Source of the DNA: Scatosoma sp045614565
Lineage (GTDB): Bacteria; Bacillota; Clostridia; Christensenellales; Borkfalkiaceae
DNA length: 64,000 nt
Assembly: GCA_045614565.1 (NCBI GenBank)
Contig: JAZLDG010000066.1
Location: 1 to 64,000 of the forward strand
Direction of reading: 5' to 3'
The notes beneath the pieces are model-generated. The model did not search any database. It saw only the letters and a list, made by a program, of their open reading frames with translations, and had not been told where the DNA came from. Position 1 is the stretch's first letter. Every line of letters starts with the position of its first letter. The translations under genes and the position numbers were made by a program. This document shows, in pieces, positions 31,705-40,910 of this stretch.

Positions 31705-31719
31705 TAATATTTTTAACTA

Positions 31720-34700
31720 TTAGCTGTACAAAGACCAAGTAGCAGGTTTGGAAGAAATTACCGTAGAGCCACCACTCGACAAGTAAACGGTCATTTCAAG
31801 TACTTGATATTGACCATCTTTATTTTTTTCGATATGATCTTTATAATAGAACGAGCTTTGCGTCGTTGTAAATTCTTCTACGTCTTCCTTACCAGTAGAA
31901 TCGATAAATTTGACTATCCAATTAAACGTTACGCCTTGACCACTTGCGTCACAAATACCAAGACCACCATTTTCAGGACGAACATTGGTAGGCGCAGCCA
32001 AAATCGTTAACTTCGACGTTGCAGGATCAGCGTTGCTCGATTCTACGTAGTAATTTCCGTTTGCACCGAATACGCCACCGTTTGCATAAACGCGAACGGT
32101 ATAATCGCCTGCCACGTTCACAGGTTCTTTACATACCGTTTCACCTGTTTTGATATATCTCGTCGTTTCCACGTTAATGGTTACGCGATATCCCGCTGTA
32201 TGATCGGAAGGACCCGTTACTGTGACAACCAATTCACCGTTATCCGCGTGTTGCGTAAGAACCGTACCCGTAGCCTTATCGCAATAAGACAAGGAAATAC
32301 CGGGCTTACTTGCTTCTTTTACAAGTTGCTTTTTCTCCCAACGATCGGAATTGATCGTTGCTTCGCCGTCGCCTTGCGCATAAATAACTACTTGATATTC
32401 TCCCGTCGTTTGGAATTTAGGAGCAAACGAATATTCTGCGCTTGCCGAAACGTAAGCAATCGTTTCTTTAATTTCACCGTTTACCGTTACGATATAGTTT
32501 TTAACGTCGCCACCAACATCGTCCCATTTATAGGCAGTATCGCCTTCCGTAAACGCCTTGATCTCGGGCGTATACAATTTCGTGAATTGCGCAATTTCAA
32601 TCTTGGTTTTATCCGAAACGTCCGAAGATACGAAATATGCGTCTTTTACGCCGCTGATCGCCGCACCAACTGCTTGCACGTAGAATCTATACGTATTACC
32701 GCCGCGAAGGTCGGGAAGATAAAGTTCGTGTGCGTCCGTGGTACCCATTACATAACCCGTATCCGCATTATAAACACGATATCTAATCGTCGTACCCGCA
32801 ACGTTGCTGGAAGGGTTCCAAACAAGGCAGCCTGCGTCGTTTACTTTTACGTTATTAAACGAAGGATTTTGCAATCTCGTAAACATAACCGTTTGCGAAG
32901 GCTTACTCGTGATATAGTAAACCGTTTCGTTGTCGTCCCATTCGTTTGCCGCTGCACGTACGAACAAACCGCGACCGTCCGTACCGATTTCTTTGATGAT
33001 ATCCGTCATCTTTTCAGCGTTCATAGGCACTTCGGTTGCGTTTGCCCAATACAAATCGTAGTGATCTACGTTAGAACCAATATGATCCCAAGTGATTTGG
33101 TCGCCGCTTGCATTAGAAGCGTCAATTCTTACGTTGGTAGGAGCAGCCAAACGAACGAGCGTCTTGGTCGCCGTGTAGTTAGACGCCAAAATTTCCGCGC
33201 CGTTACCTTTCGCGCATACGCCGAAGTCATATCTGCCCGATTCCAAGTTTTCCAAATCGTACGTACCCGTCGAAGAGTAGCCTTGATCGCCTATGGTTAC
33301 GGTATATCCGCTCGCGCTCGTGTCCGTAGTCCAGCTTGCCGTGTAACCTTCGATCTTCAAATCCTTGGGCTGCGCAAGCATCGTAACCGTCAATTTCAAG
33401 TTTTGGCTGGTCAACGAATCCAACGTTACTTTTTTATCCGTATTAAAATCTTTAATGCTACCGATTGCTTTAATAGAGAAGTTGATGATCTTTTGCGCCG
33501 TATCGTCAGCGGATGCAAACGCCGTGTAAGGCACTTGTATCGTCGACGTCGTGCTCGTCAAAATCATTTCTTGTTCTTTATAAATTTCGTATTTCGTTGC
33601 ACCCGAAACGCCTTGCCAGTTCAAGGTAAAGCCATTCTTGACGTTGCTTGCGTCGCTGACAATCCAGTTTTGTACTTGATTAGGAGAAGGCAAACGCGTT
33701 ACCGTAATCGGGTGACACCATTGCGAGTTGAAAGAATTGCTCCCTGCTTTTTTCAAGGTCTGTACGCTGATTTGATAATCGCCAGCCTTTTCAAAGGCTT
33801 CGTTACCATACTGAATCGCTTCTGCTCCCAAAGGATCAATTCTTTCTGTTCCATCGGGCATTACAACTTTTACGTTATAACCGCCTACTTCGCCGCTCGG
33901 ACGCGTCCAGAACAAGAAATTCATCTTTTGTCCGTCCAAAACCATATTTTCTTGCCACTTAATCGTAGGCGCAACGAGAATATGGAACGTCTTTTCTTGC
34001 GACCAGTTGGAATAGTAGGTCGTAGCGCCTTCGTTTTCTTCCGTTACAGGCTTAATGCTAATTCTATTATCCACACCAGCGGGAATATTTTCAAAGCTAT
34101 TCGTTTCTACGAATTGCGCCGCGTTGTTGTTCAACTTAACCATATAGCCCGACGCTTCTTCTACTTCGCTCCAAGTCAAAATACCGTCGTCGTTTACGTT
34201 AATGCTATCCAAAGGAATATCCGCAAGGAATACGTATCTCTTTTTATCACTCAACTTGGAATGGAAAGACGTCGTACCGTTACCGATTGCTTGGATTTGC
34301 AAATCAAATGATTCGTTAGCTGCATCGTACGCAAGGAAAGACGCGTTGGTTACGGGATTACCGTATTTTGCGCCGTTTATGTAAATTTGATAACCAGACG
34401 CAACGGAAGTACCCGACCAAGTAATGTCTTGACCGTCGTATTTGATTGCCGAAGGGGGAGCAAGATATTCTTTGTTAAGTTGCGTGCTCCATTCGGAGAA
34501 GCTCGAATCACCAACTGCCACGGGCATAATTTGAATGGTGTTCGTTTGACCTGCAACGAAATCTTCATATTCCGTCGCGGGCGTGCGCTTTTCTTGACCG
34601 TTGATCTTCAAAGCGTATTCGGTTGCACCCGCAACAGCAGGCCAACTCATTTTACCGTTTTCGTCAAACGTAATGGTTGATACTTCAATTTTAGGCAAAC

Positions 34701-35013
34701 GCGTGAAGAGCTTGGTCACCGATTCACTTGCCTTATCGCCATTGTATGCGGTAATGGTGATTTCTACCATTTCCACCGACGAATCTACGGGATAGTTAAA
34801 AGCCGCGGTCGGGGCAGTATACGCCGTGCCGCCGTTGATGCTGACTTCGTATTTTTCAGCGTCTACGGCTTGCCACGTGATCGTTTTACCGTCGTATTTG
34901 ATCGTGGTCTGATCGATAGCTTCAGGTTCGCCGCAAGCGGCAAATAAACCGCACAGCGCAACCATCATTATCGTAGCTAAAGTTATGAAAATTTTCTTAA
35001 TCCATACCTTCAT
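31720..35013 (-). CDS. Giant lipoprotein with fibronectin-III-like repeats
   Basis: A 1,097-residue exported protein. Lipobox AAC (Cys at residue 27) after a hydrophobic signal peptide. The mature part is made of about ten beta-sandwich repeats of roughly 90-100 residues, each with the pattern 'Ala-Pro-x-(5)-ITW-x-(10)-Y-x-V-x-ING' and a later 'NTIQIMPVAVG' type strand, as in FN3 domains (ITWQAVDAEKYEVSINGG; ITWSGTSVASGYQIYINGA; LTWSEVEEASGYMVKLNNN). No enzyme motif is visible. It probably forms a long surface fibre or adhesin. The ATG follows AAGGAGGCAAC. It lies downstream of the InlB-repeat gene but behind a terminator. Confidence 0.82.
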   Translation of the reverse strand: MKVWIKKIFITLATIMMVALCGLFAACGEPEAIDQTTIKYDGKTITWQAVDAEKYEVSINGGTAYTAPTAAFNYPVDSSVEMVEITITAYNGDKASESVTKLFTRLPKIEVSTITFDENGKMSWPAVAGATEYALKINGQEKRTPATEYEDFVAGQTNTIQIMPVAVGDSSFSEWSTQLNKEYLAPPSAIKYDGQDITWSGTSVASGYQIYINGAKYGNPVTNASFLAYDAANESFDLQIQAIGNGTTSFHSKLSDKKRYVFLADIPLDSINVNDDGILTWSEVEEASGYMVKLNNNAAQFVETNSFENIPAGVDNRISIKPVTEENEGATTYYSNWSQEKTFHILVAPTIKWQENMVLDGQKMNFLFWTRPSGEVGGYNVKVVMPDGTERIDPLGAEAIQYGNEAFEKAGDYQISVQTLKKAGSNSFNSQWCHPITVTRLPSPNQVQNWIVSDASNVKNGFTLNWQGVSGATKYEIYKEQEMILTSTTSTIQVPYTAFASADDTAQKIINFSIKAIGSIKDFNTDKKVTLDSLTSQNLKLTVTMLAQPKDLKIEGYTASWTTDTSASGYTVTIGDQGYSSTGTYDLENLESGRYDFGVCAKGNGAEILASNYTATKTLVRLAAPTNVRIDASNASGDQITWDHIGSNVDHYDLYWANATEVPMNAEKMTDIIKEIGTDGRGLFVRAAANEWDDNETVYYITSKPSQTVMFTRLQNPSFNNVKVNDAGCLVWNPSSNVAGTTIRYRVYNADTGYVMGTTDAHELYLPDLRGGNTYRFYVQAVGAAISGVKDAYFVSSDVSDKTKIEIAQFTKLYTPEIKAFTEGDTAYKWDDVGGDVKNYIVTVNGEIKETIAYVSASAEYSFAPKFQTTGEYQVVIYAQGDGEATINSDRWEKKQLVKEASKPGISLSYCDKATGTVLTQHADNGELVVTVTGPSDHTAGYRVTINVETTRYIKTGETVCKEPVNVAGDYTVRVYANGGVFGANGNYYVESSNADPATSKLTILAAPTNVRPENGGLGICDASGQGVTFNWIVKFIDSTGKEDVEEFTTTQSSFYYKDHIEKNKDGQYQVLEMTVYLSSGGSTVISSKPATWSLYS

Positions 35014-35068
35014 AATGTTGCCTCCTTTTTATTCACACGGAGAATTTCTCCGTTCTTTCCTTTTTTCC

Positions 35069-35097
35069 GTCGGTCGGGGCGATTTGCCCCAACCGAC
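35069..35097 (-). terminator. Terminator of the InlB-repeat protein gene
   Basis: On the minus strand GTCGGTTGGGGC pairs with GCCCCGACCGAC (one wobble) around AAATC. It lies 20 bases past the stop and before the next gene's ribosome-binding site. Confidence 0.75.
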
Positions 35098-35116
35098 TTT
35101 TTCTTTATAAATATCC

Positions 35117-38100
35117 TTACGACAATTTTGCTTGCAATACGATATTGCCTTCCCAATTATAATACCCGTCGTATCCGTTATCCGTTCTCCAACGACCAGA
35201 ACCGTAGGTCGCCATCGCACCTATATCGGTATCAATCGGCGATTCACTAATTTTCCAACCGCCAAAGGTTCTGCCATTAGGAAGATCTAACGCCGTAGGT
35301 ACAGCCAAATCGCCTATATATGCCCCATACTCGTAGGTTAAGGTCTTCCAAAGCGTCGAGCCGATATACAACGAAATGGTATACTCCGCTTTTTCCCATA
35401 CGCCGTAGCAGTAAATAGAGCTGTCGAACGACGTACCGTCGATGATATGATCCTTCGTAATCATCGTGGTAGGCGTACCAGGCTTTTGTTGACTTTCGGA
35501 CTTCGTACCTGCAACGTACCAGCCCTTGAAGACGTATCCCTTACGATTGGTCGTATTCGGCGTATACGTCGCCAAACCTCTTTCTATCGAGTCGGTATAA
35601 CTCTCTTGCGTATGCGTGCTACCCGTAGTGCCATTAAAGTTTTCGTAATAATAAATGGTTACTTTCTTTGCAGTAAACAAAGGATAGTACGCATAGGTAC
35701 GGGGTGTAGAAGGAACTGCGTCGCCGTACATTTCCACATCCGTTCCCGTCAACGTGTACGGGAAGGTTTGCTTCGTGGTGTGCGTGCCGTCCGTATACCA
35801 ACCGTTGAAGGTATAACCAGGCTTGGTATAATCATACGATTGTACTTGTTCACCGATACGGTAAGGACCTTTTACAACCTTTCCTGCTTCCGTCATAAAT
35901 TCCATATACGTAGGAAGTGCATAGATTGCTTTCAATGTAAGATTCGCCGCAGGAACAAAGCTATCCGTCGGATATTCTTTACCGTTAGTATCTTCCCAAT
36001 GGCTGAACAACGCGTCGTTATCCTGTGCGTATTGATTTGCCGCAGGCATTGCCGCCGCGATCGCATTCGTAAGTGAAGCCTTATATTGCAACGTCACCGT
36101 AGCACCTGCTACTTCTTTTCTACCAACCAAGAAGTTAACGGTGTAGCTATTGATCGTGAACTTCGCGTAAATCTTATCTCCACCCGTAACCTTTACGTCG
36201 AAATTGTACGGCTCGGTACAAGCAGGATCTTCATACCAACCAACAAAGCTATATCCATCTTCACTCGGATTTTCAGGCTTACTGATATATCCAAAATGTT
36301 CAGCCTTGGTCGTTTTATATAACGTATTTTGTACCGTATTGTACCACTCGATATCATACGTCTTAATGGTATAGATCGGATATACGTTCTTATCCGACGC
36401 ATATTGATTGTATACTGACAACGACTTACCGTTTGCATCTGTAATTCGAGTATCTTCGGTACCGTTTTGCGTAAAGCTCCAACCCTTGAAATCGTAGCCT
36501 TCTTTATTTGCAGGAACGCCAAGGTTGAACGCCGCGTCGTACGTTACCGTTATCTTCTCTCCCGCATTACCGAATTGATCGTGCAAGGTCACCTTATACG
36601 GATTCGGCGTATATTGCGCGTAGAACGTCTTATGATCGTATTCAGAACTTTCGATTTGCGTTATATACGAACCGCCCGTTTCCAACTTCGTCCAACCGAC
36701 GAACATATAACCCTTTCTAACTTCCATTTGCGAAGTAGAAATCAAAGTTTTCGGCGTACCCGTCGTATACGTATCTCTCATATATTCGGTATATTCCGTA
36801 GCACCGCTCTTTATATACTTATAGATAATATTGTACGTTTTGGGGTTATATTTGGGCCAATATTCTCTCGGCGTAGTGTCTTGAATCTTTTTCTGGTCGT
36901 TAATATTGATCGGCGTACCCGTCAACGCTTCGTTACTACACCAACCGACGAAATCATACCCTTCTTGACCTTTCGCAGCAGGGAACTTATAGCTCTCCCC
37001 AACGAAATAGTATTGTTCTGAATAACCAGGTTCTGCGTTATGGAAGATAAACTTCTTCGCTTCTTGCACGTCCGCGTAATACGTCGCAGGACCTTCTATC
37101 TTGGCGTTAGTAGGTACTTTCAAGGTCATTGCCGCGTCCTTATACCAGCCAAGCAATCTATAATAAATGGTATCGCCAGGAACGCCAGAATCTATAACCG
37201 CTTCTTCAAACGGCGTTTCAAATTCTACCGAGCGCAAAGTATACTCCGTTCCGTTATAAATAAACTTAACTTCGTACCTTTCTTTGGTAAGTTTTGCCAC
37301 AAGTACTTGATCCGCTTTAATCGGGGTAGTGAAATTGAAAAGCGTGCCGTTTTCGTAAGCCCAACCCTTAAATTCATAACCCTTCACAACGGGATCGGCA
37401 GGCTTTTGATCGTTCGTAATCGTTTTGCCGTATTCAACTTCTACCGTCGCGCGTACGCTACCGTTCACCTTGAACGTTACGTTAAAGACTTGAATCGTCC
37501 ATTTTCCGTACAAGCTAATGTTACCGTGCAAGCCTGCTTCCGTCGTCTTGCTGACTTCTAACCCGAACGCGTCCAAGGTAAACTTCTTCTTCGCCGTACC
37601 TTCGCTGTCCGTGATTTGTACGTCGTTATCAGCGTTTCCGTCACCGTCGTCGTAGAAGAAGCCGACAAAATCGTAACCCGTGCGTTTAGGAACAGGTAAC
37701 GAGTACGTCGAACCGTAAGAACGATTAACGCTCATTGAGTCTTCATTGTAATTTTCTTCAAATTGCCCGCCAGGTGCGTACAATTCAACCTTATAAGTAT
37801 CAGGCACGTAATACGCGTACAGAACCTTCGTGCCATATTCGTATGCGGGCAAGCTTGCAATAATCGCGCCGCTGAAATCTTCCGTTTCGCTCCAACCTTC
37901 AAAATCGTAGCCTACGTTGTACGTAATATCTTCCGCCGTGTACAGCTCGTGCGGCGCACTCGTCATCGCGTATTTACCGCCGTCTACGTCTTGCATTTCT
38001 CCCAATGCGTAGTTGTAGACCTTATAAGTGATTTGATACGTCGTTTCTACCCATTTTGCATAATATTTATAGGTCGTGTTCTTATTGACGTTGTTAATGC

Positions 38101-39439
38101 CTTCATTCGGGGATTCATAGCTTGCAGGATTACGATCCTTATACCAACCCGCGAATTTATATCCGGGGTTAACCGATTCGTCGGTCATAATTTCTTCAAG
38201 CTCTTCCACGTCTTCAAAGCGTACGTTCGTATCCCCTTCCACGAACTTGACTTCGATATAATCGCTATATCTATCTTCCGTATTATAATAGAATTTCGCA
38301 AATACGGGTTCGCGGATAATCGCGTACAGCGTGATATCAGCCGTAACCGTCGCCGCTCCGTCTACTTTGTTCTTCGGATCGGTATTCATCTCTTTGCCCC
38401 AACCGAAGAAGGAAGCTTCCTGATTAATATCGTCGTATTCTCTATAATATTTATTGAACGCGTCCGCGTACGTAGAGTTATACGCCGCCGTTACGCTATA
38501 CGAATAACCGTAAGCCACGAACGTAACCGTATATTTCTTCGCTTCAAACTTAGGCGTAAGCGTGTACGTTCTCAAATCGCTGTACGGATCAATGCCGAAC
38601 TCGTACAAGTGGAAGATTTTACCTGTGGCCACGTTGCCTTTGATAACGCACGTGTCGTTTAAGTACCAGCCCTTGAAGATATAGCCTTCTCTCGCGTTCT
38701 CGTCTACGTAAGGAATCCCCGCGATCGTGCTGCCGACCGTAAGACGAATGGTTTCGTCGGGCATACCGAGCGTTTCGAGCTTCAGACGGAATTCGTACGC
38801 CTGACCTTTATTATATTCTTGATATTGCGCGTACAGCGTAATATTATCGTAAAGGGACTTCACGATATAACCGTTTTCGTCAACGTAACGCGTACCGCCC
38901 GTTTCGCTGTCGAACAAACCGAGATATTCGGTGTATTCCAAATTAACGGAATGATCGATATCCAAATAGCTCGTCGTATCCTTAATGCGTTTGCTATATG
39001 TATTATCACCGACCTTGATCGTGACGTTCAAATACAGTACGCCCTGCCAGTTTTCGCAATCGCCGCAACCGTCGCACGCAAAACAACCTTCTCTGCCAAA
39101 GCAATCTATACCTTCGCTTCTTACGCAGTCGTTTGCGTTTTCGATGTTCTCGATCGTAATTTCTTCATAGCTGCAATCCATATCGCACTCGGACGCGCAT
39201 TCGCCGATCATTTCGTCCGCGCAAGCCGCCGTTTCGATACAAGCTTCACAACCGAAGCAACCGCCGATACAACTAATCGTACCGACCAAAGTGGACAGCA
39301 AAAAGCCCAGTATCGCAAGACCGATTACGATACCGATAATTACTTCTACGAAATAGCGTACGTGCGATTTCGCGCTTTTGAGAACGTCCGTTTCGCTAAA
39401 CGAATAGTCTATTGCGTTTTCGTTTTCGTTAAAAGACAT
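35117..39439 (-). CDS. Membrane-anchored InlB-repeat protein with Cys-rich juxtamembrane region
   Basis: A 1,440-residue surface protein. One N-terminal helix (residues ~30-53, FVEVIIGIVIGLAILGFLL) acts as anchor with a short cytoplasmic start. Next come 14 Cys between residues 57 and 128 (SCIGGCFGCEAC, CASECDMDC, CFGREGCFACDGCGDC). The rest is a chain of about 15 Listeria-Bacteroides (InlB B-type) repeats marked by GYxFxGWY and Y.V.F......Y..YA.W.. strands. There is no LPxTG or C-terminal helix, so the repeats point outward from an N-terminal anchor. I chose ATG 39439, nine bases after GGAAGGAG. Probably an adhesin or spacer; binding partner unknown. Confidence 0.85.
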   Translation of the reverse strand: MSFNENENAIDYSFSETDVLKSAKSHVRYFVEVIIGIVIGLAILGFLLSTLVGTISCIGGCFGCEACIETAACADEMIGECASECDMDCSYEEITIENIENANDCVRSEGIDCFGREGCFACDGCGDCENWQGVLYLNVTIKVGDNTYSKRIKDTTSYLDIDHSVNLEYTEYLGLFDSETGGTRYVDENGYIVKSLYDNITLYAQYQEYNKGQAYEFRLKLETLGMPDETIRLTVGSTIAGIPYVDENAREGYIFKGWYLNDTCVIKGNVATGKIFHLYEFGIDPYSDLRTYTLTPKFEAKKYTVTFVAYGYSYSVTAAYNSTYADAFNKYYREYDDINQEASFFGWGKEMNTDPKNKVDGAATVTADITLYAIIREPVFAKFYYNTEDRYSDYIEVKFVEGDTNVRFEDVEELEEIMTDESVNPGYKFAGWYKDRNPASYESPNEGINNVNKNTTYKYYAKWVETTYQITYKVYNYALGEMQDVDGGKYAMTSAPHELYTAEDITYNVGYDFEGWSETEDFSGAIIASLPAYEYGTKVLYAYYVPDTYKVELYAPGGQFEENYNEDSMSVNRSYGSTYSLPVPKRTGYDFVGFFYDDGDGNADNDVQITDSEGTAKKKFTLDAFGLEVSKTTEAGLHGNISLYGKWTIQVFNVTFKVNGSVRATVEVEYGKTITNDQKPADPVVKGYEFKGWAYENGTLFNFTTPIKADQVLVAKLTKERYEVKFIYNGTEYTLRSVEFETPFEEAVIDSGVPGDTIYYRLLGWYKDAAMTLKVPTNAKIEGPATYYADVQEAKKFIFHNAEPGYSEQYYFVGESYKFPAAKGQEGYDFVGWCSNEALTGTPININDQKKIQDTTPREYWPKYNPKTYNIIYKYIKSGATEYTEYMRDTYTTGTPKTLISTSQMEVRKGYMFVGWTKLETGGSYITQIESSEYDHKTFYAQYTPNPYKVTLHDQFGNAGEKITVTYDAAFNLGVPANKEGYDFKGWSFTQNGTEDTRITDANGKSLSVYNQYASDKNVYPIYTIKTYDIEWYNTVQNTLYKTTKAEHFGYISKPENPSEDGYSFVGWYEDPACTEPYNFDVKVTGGDKIYAKFTINSYTVNFLVGRKEVAGATVTLQYKASLTNAIAAAMPAANQYAQDNDALFSHWEDTNGKEYPTDSFVPAANLTLKAIYALPTYMEFMTEAGKVVKGPYRIGEQVQSYDYTKPGYTFNGWYTDGTHTTKQTFPYTLTGTDVEMYGDAVPSTPRTYAYYPLFTAKKVTIYYYENFNGTTGSTHTQESYTDSIERGLATYTPNTTNRKGYVFKGWYVAGTKSESQQKPGTPTTMITKDHIIDGTSFDSSIYCYGVWEKAEYTISLYIGSTLWKTLTYEYGAYIGDLAVPTALDLPNGRTFGGWKISESPIDTDIGAMATYGSGRWRTDNGYDGYYNWEGNIVLQAKLS

Positions 39440-39461
39440 ATCTACGACTCCTTCCTTTTTC

Positions 39462-39532
39462 GGCTTTCTCACGAAAGCCCTAATAATCGTTTTCGTTTGC
39501 CGTCGTAACGGCAAACAGCCCTAGGGCTGTTT
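39462..39532 (-). promoter_or_regulatory. Three tandem hairpins in the leader of the InlB-repeat gene
   Basis: Stems GGCTTTC/GAAAGCC (39462-39479), TTTGCCGT/ACGGCAAA (39496-39515) and AAACAGCCC/GGGCTGTTT (39513-39532) follow each other in a ~200-base leader; the last two overlap by three bases. It does not match the c-di-GMP or other riboswitches that I can recognise. Confidence 0.5.
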
Positions 39533-39652
39533 TTGGGTAATCGCTGTAAAAACCGCAACTCCCCGATTTTATTTCTAATTGCCGACGGTTTTCCCCGTTT
39601 ACGCAGCAAAAAGGGCAATACTCGACAATATCACATAATACTATACGCTATC

Positions 39653-39681
39653 ATTTTACACCTTGCTCACCAAATTGTCAA
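39653..39681 (-). promoter_or_regulatory. Promoter of the InlB-repeat gene
   Basis: Minus-strand -35 TTGACA (39676-39681) and -10 TAAAAT (39653-39658), 17-base spacer. Confidence 0.75.
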
Positions 39682-39751
39682 TACTTTTTCAACTATTTTT
39701 TTATTTATTTTTTTATTTTAATCATCTCATAAATCCGTTTTGCTAAAAAAA

Positions 39752-39781
39752 GGAAGCGAGAACGGCTACATTCTCGCTTTC
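39752..39781 (-). terminator. Terminator after the dus region
   Basis: On the minus strand GAAAGCGAGAA pairs with TTCTCGCTTCC (one mismatch) around eight bases and is followed by seven T residues. Confidence 0.85.
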
Positions 39782-39788
39782 TTTTCCT

Positions 39789-39926
39789 TTATTTTCCTGC
39801 GTTTCTTGCTTTTTCCACCCAAGCGTACACTTTTTTGTACAGCATTTCTTTGCTTCGCTGTCGCAAAGCGGCAATCATCGTTTCCGCGCCGCTGTCGATT
39901 TCACCGAGTGATTTTATGGATTTCAA
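39789..39926 (-). CDS. Possible 45-residue protein or gene remnant downstream of dus
   Basis: A minus-strand reading frame gives MKSIKSLGEIDSGAETMIAA... ending YAWVEKARNAGK, with protein-like composition and codon use, and its stop lies eight bases before a strong terminator. The only start available is TTG at 39926, without a convincing ribosome-binding site. It could be a small charged protein, the tail of a decayed gene, or a frame opened by chance. No family recognised. Confidence 0.35.
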   Translation of the reverse strand: MKSIKSLGEIDSGAETMIAALRQRSKEMLYKKVYAWVEKARNAGK

Positions 39927-39960
39927 AAATTGAAAATCCCAAAAAAGAAACTTCTCTTTT

Positions 39961-40899
39961 TTATTGCCAAATTTGCCGTGCTATGGATAAAATTTCGTCG
40001 GGGGATTTGGCTGCGAATAGCCTTTCTTTATACGCCGCCGCGCCCCGCTCTCCCTTGACGTAAAACGCCGCCATCTTGCGCATAAACACCGTCGTAAACC
40101 GTTCGTCAAACAACGTTCTCGTCCATTCCATTTGTTTTTCAAACTGCAAGCGTTTGCTTTCCCTTGCTTTTCCCGTCAGCTCGCAAAAAATTTGCGGATC
40201 AAACAACGCCGCCCGCGCGACCATTACGCCGTCCGCGCCCGTTTCTTCTATAAGTTTTTCCGCGTCCGCATCCGAAAATACGCCGCCGTTGGCGATGACG
40301 GGAATTTTTACCGCGCGCTTCGCCGCCGCTATTTCTTGGAAATTAACTTCCCCCGCGTACATTTTATCTTTCGTTCTGCCGTGTACTGTAATTAAGCTCG
40401 CCCCCGCGCCTTCCATTCGCTTGGCAAACTCGGCGGTAACGAGCTTGTCCGCGCAAACGCCGATGCGAAATTTGACAGTGATGATCTTCCCGCTTTTCAC
40501 ACATTCCTTGACGATTTTTTCCGCCAAAAGCGGCTCTTCCAACAACGCGCTTCCTTCCCCGTTTTTGTAAATTTTGGGCACGGGACAGCCCATATTGATA
40601 TCCACGATCGGAAAGGGCGCTAACTTCTCGTGCTCGCAAGCCGCGCGCATCGTATCTGCTTCCCGACCGAAAATTTGCGCCGCGCAAACGCCTTCCCGTT
40701 CGTCCGTAAAAAGAAATTCCTGCGTATTCTCGCTCCCGTATTTCAAGCCCTTCGCGCTCACCATTTCCATATAGCAAAGCCCCGCGCCGTACCCCTTACA
40801 AAGACGGCGGAACGGGTAGTTGGTATACCCCGCGAGCGGCGCGAGAAAAACGTTGTTATCGATGGTGATATTACCGATTGTAACGGGCGTTAAACGCAT
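39961..40899 (-). CDS. dus: tRNA-dihydrouridine synthase
   Basis: FMN-dependent enzyme reducing uridines in tRNA D-loops. The 312-residue protein has the family blocks: VFLAPLAGYTNYPFRRLCKGYGA at the FMN end, DINMGCPVPKIYKNGEGSALL with the catalytic Cys in MGCP, ITVKFRIGV, LITVHGRTKDKMYAGEVNF, and PVIANGGVFSDADAEKLIEETGADGVMVARAAL. The ATG at 40899 follows AAAGGGGGCAGGT, so the Shine-Dalgarno is part of a GGGGGCAGG motif copy. It starts 11 bases after mazG; the two are co-transcribed. DusB-type placement by general similarity only. Confidence 0.94.
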   Translation of the reverse strand: MRLTPVTIGNITIDNNVFLAPLAGYTNYPFRRLCKGYGAGLCYMEMVSAKGLKYGSENTQEFLFTDEREGVCAAQIFGREADTMRAACEHEKLAPFPIVDINMGCPVPKIYKNGEGSALLEEPLLAEKIVKECVKSGKIITVKFRIGVCADKLVTAEFAKRMEGAGASLITVHGRTKDKMYAGEVNFQEIAAAKRAVKIPVIANGGVFSDADAEKLIEETGADGVMVARAALFDPQIFCELTGKARESKRLQFEKQMEWTRTLFDERFTTVFMRKMAAFYVKGERGAAAYKERLFAAKSPDEILSIARQIWQ

Positions 40900-40900
40900 A

Positions 40901-40909
40901 CCTGCCCCC
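40901..40909 (-). repeat. GGGGGCAGG motif, copy 5
   Basis: Minus-strand core extended to GGTATGCGTTT between mazG and dus. It doubles as the dus ribosome-binding site. It is the only copy outside a coding region. Confidence 0.6.
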
Positions 40910-40910
40910 T

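Noticed and set aside
32200..34311. A ~700-codon plus-strand frame opposite the FN3-like lipoprotein
   Set aside because: Same antisense composition effect; no ribosome-binding site or recognisable fold, while the minus strand encodes a regular repeat protein.
39440..39650. Possible c-di-GMP riboswitch upstream of the InlB-repeat gene
   Set aside because: The GCAAAGGG and GGTAGC-type core elements and tetraloop-receptor layout are not present; only generic hairpins are seen.
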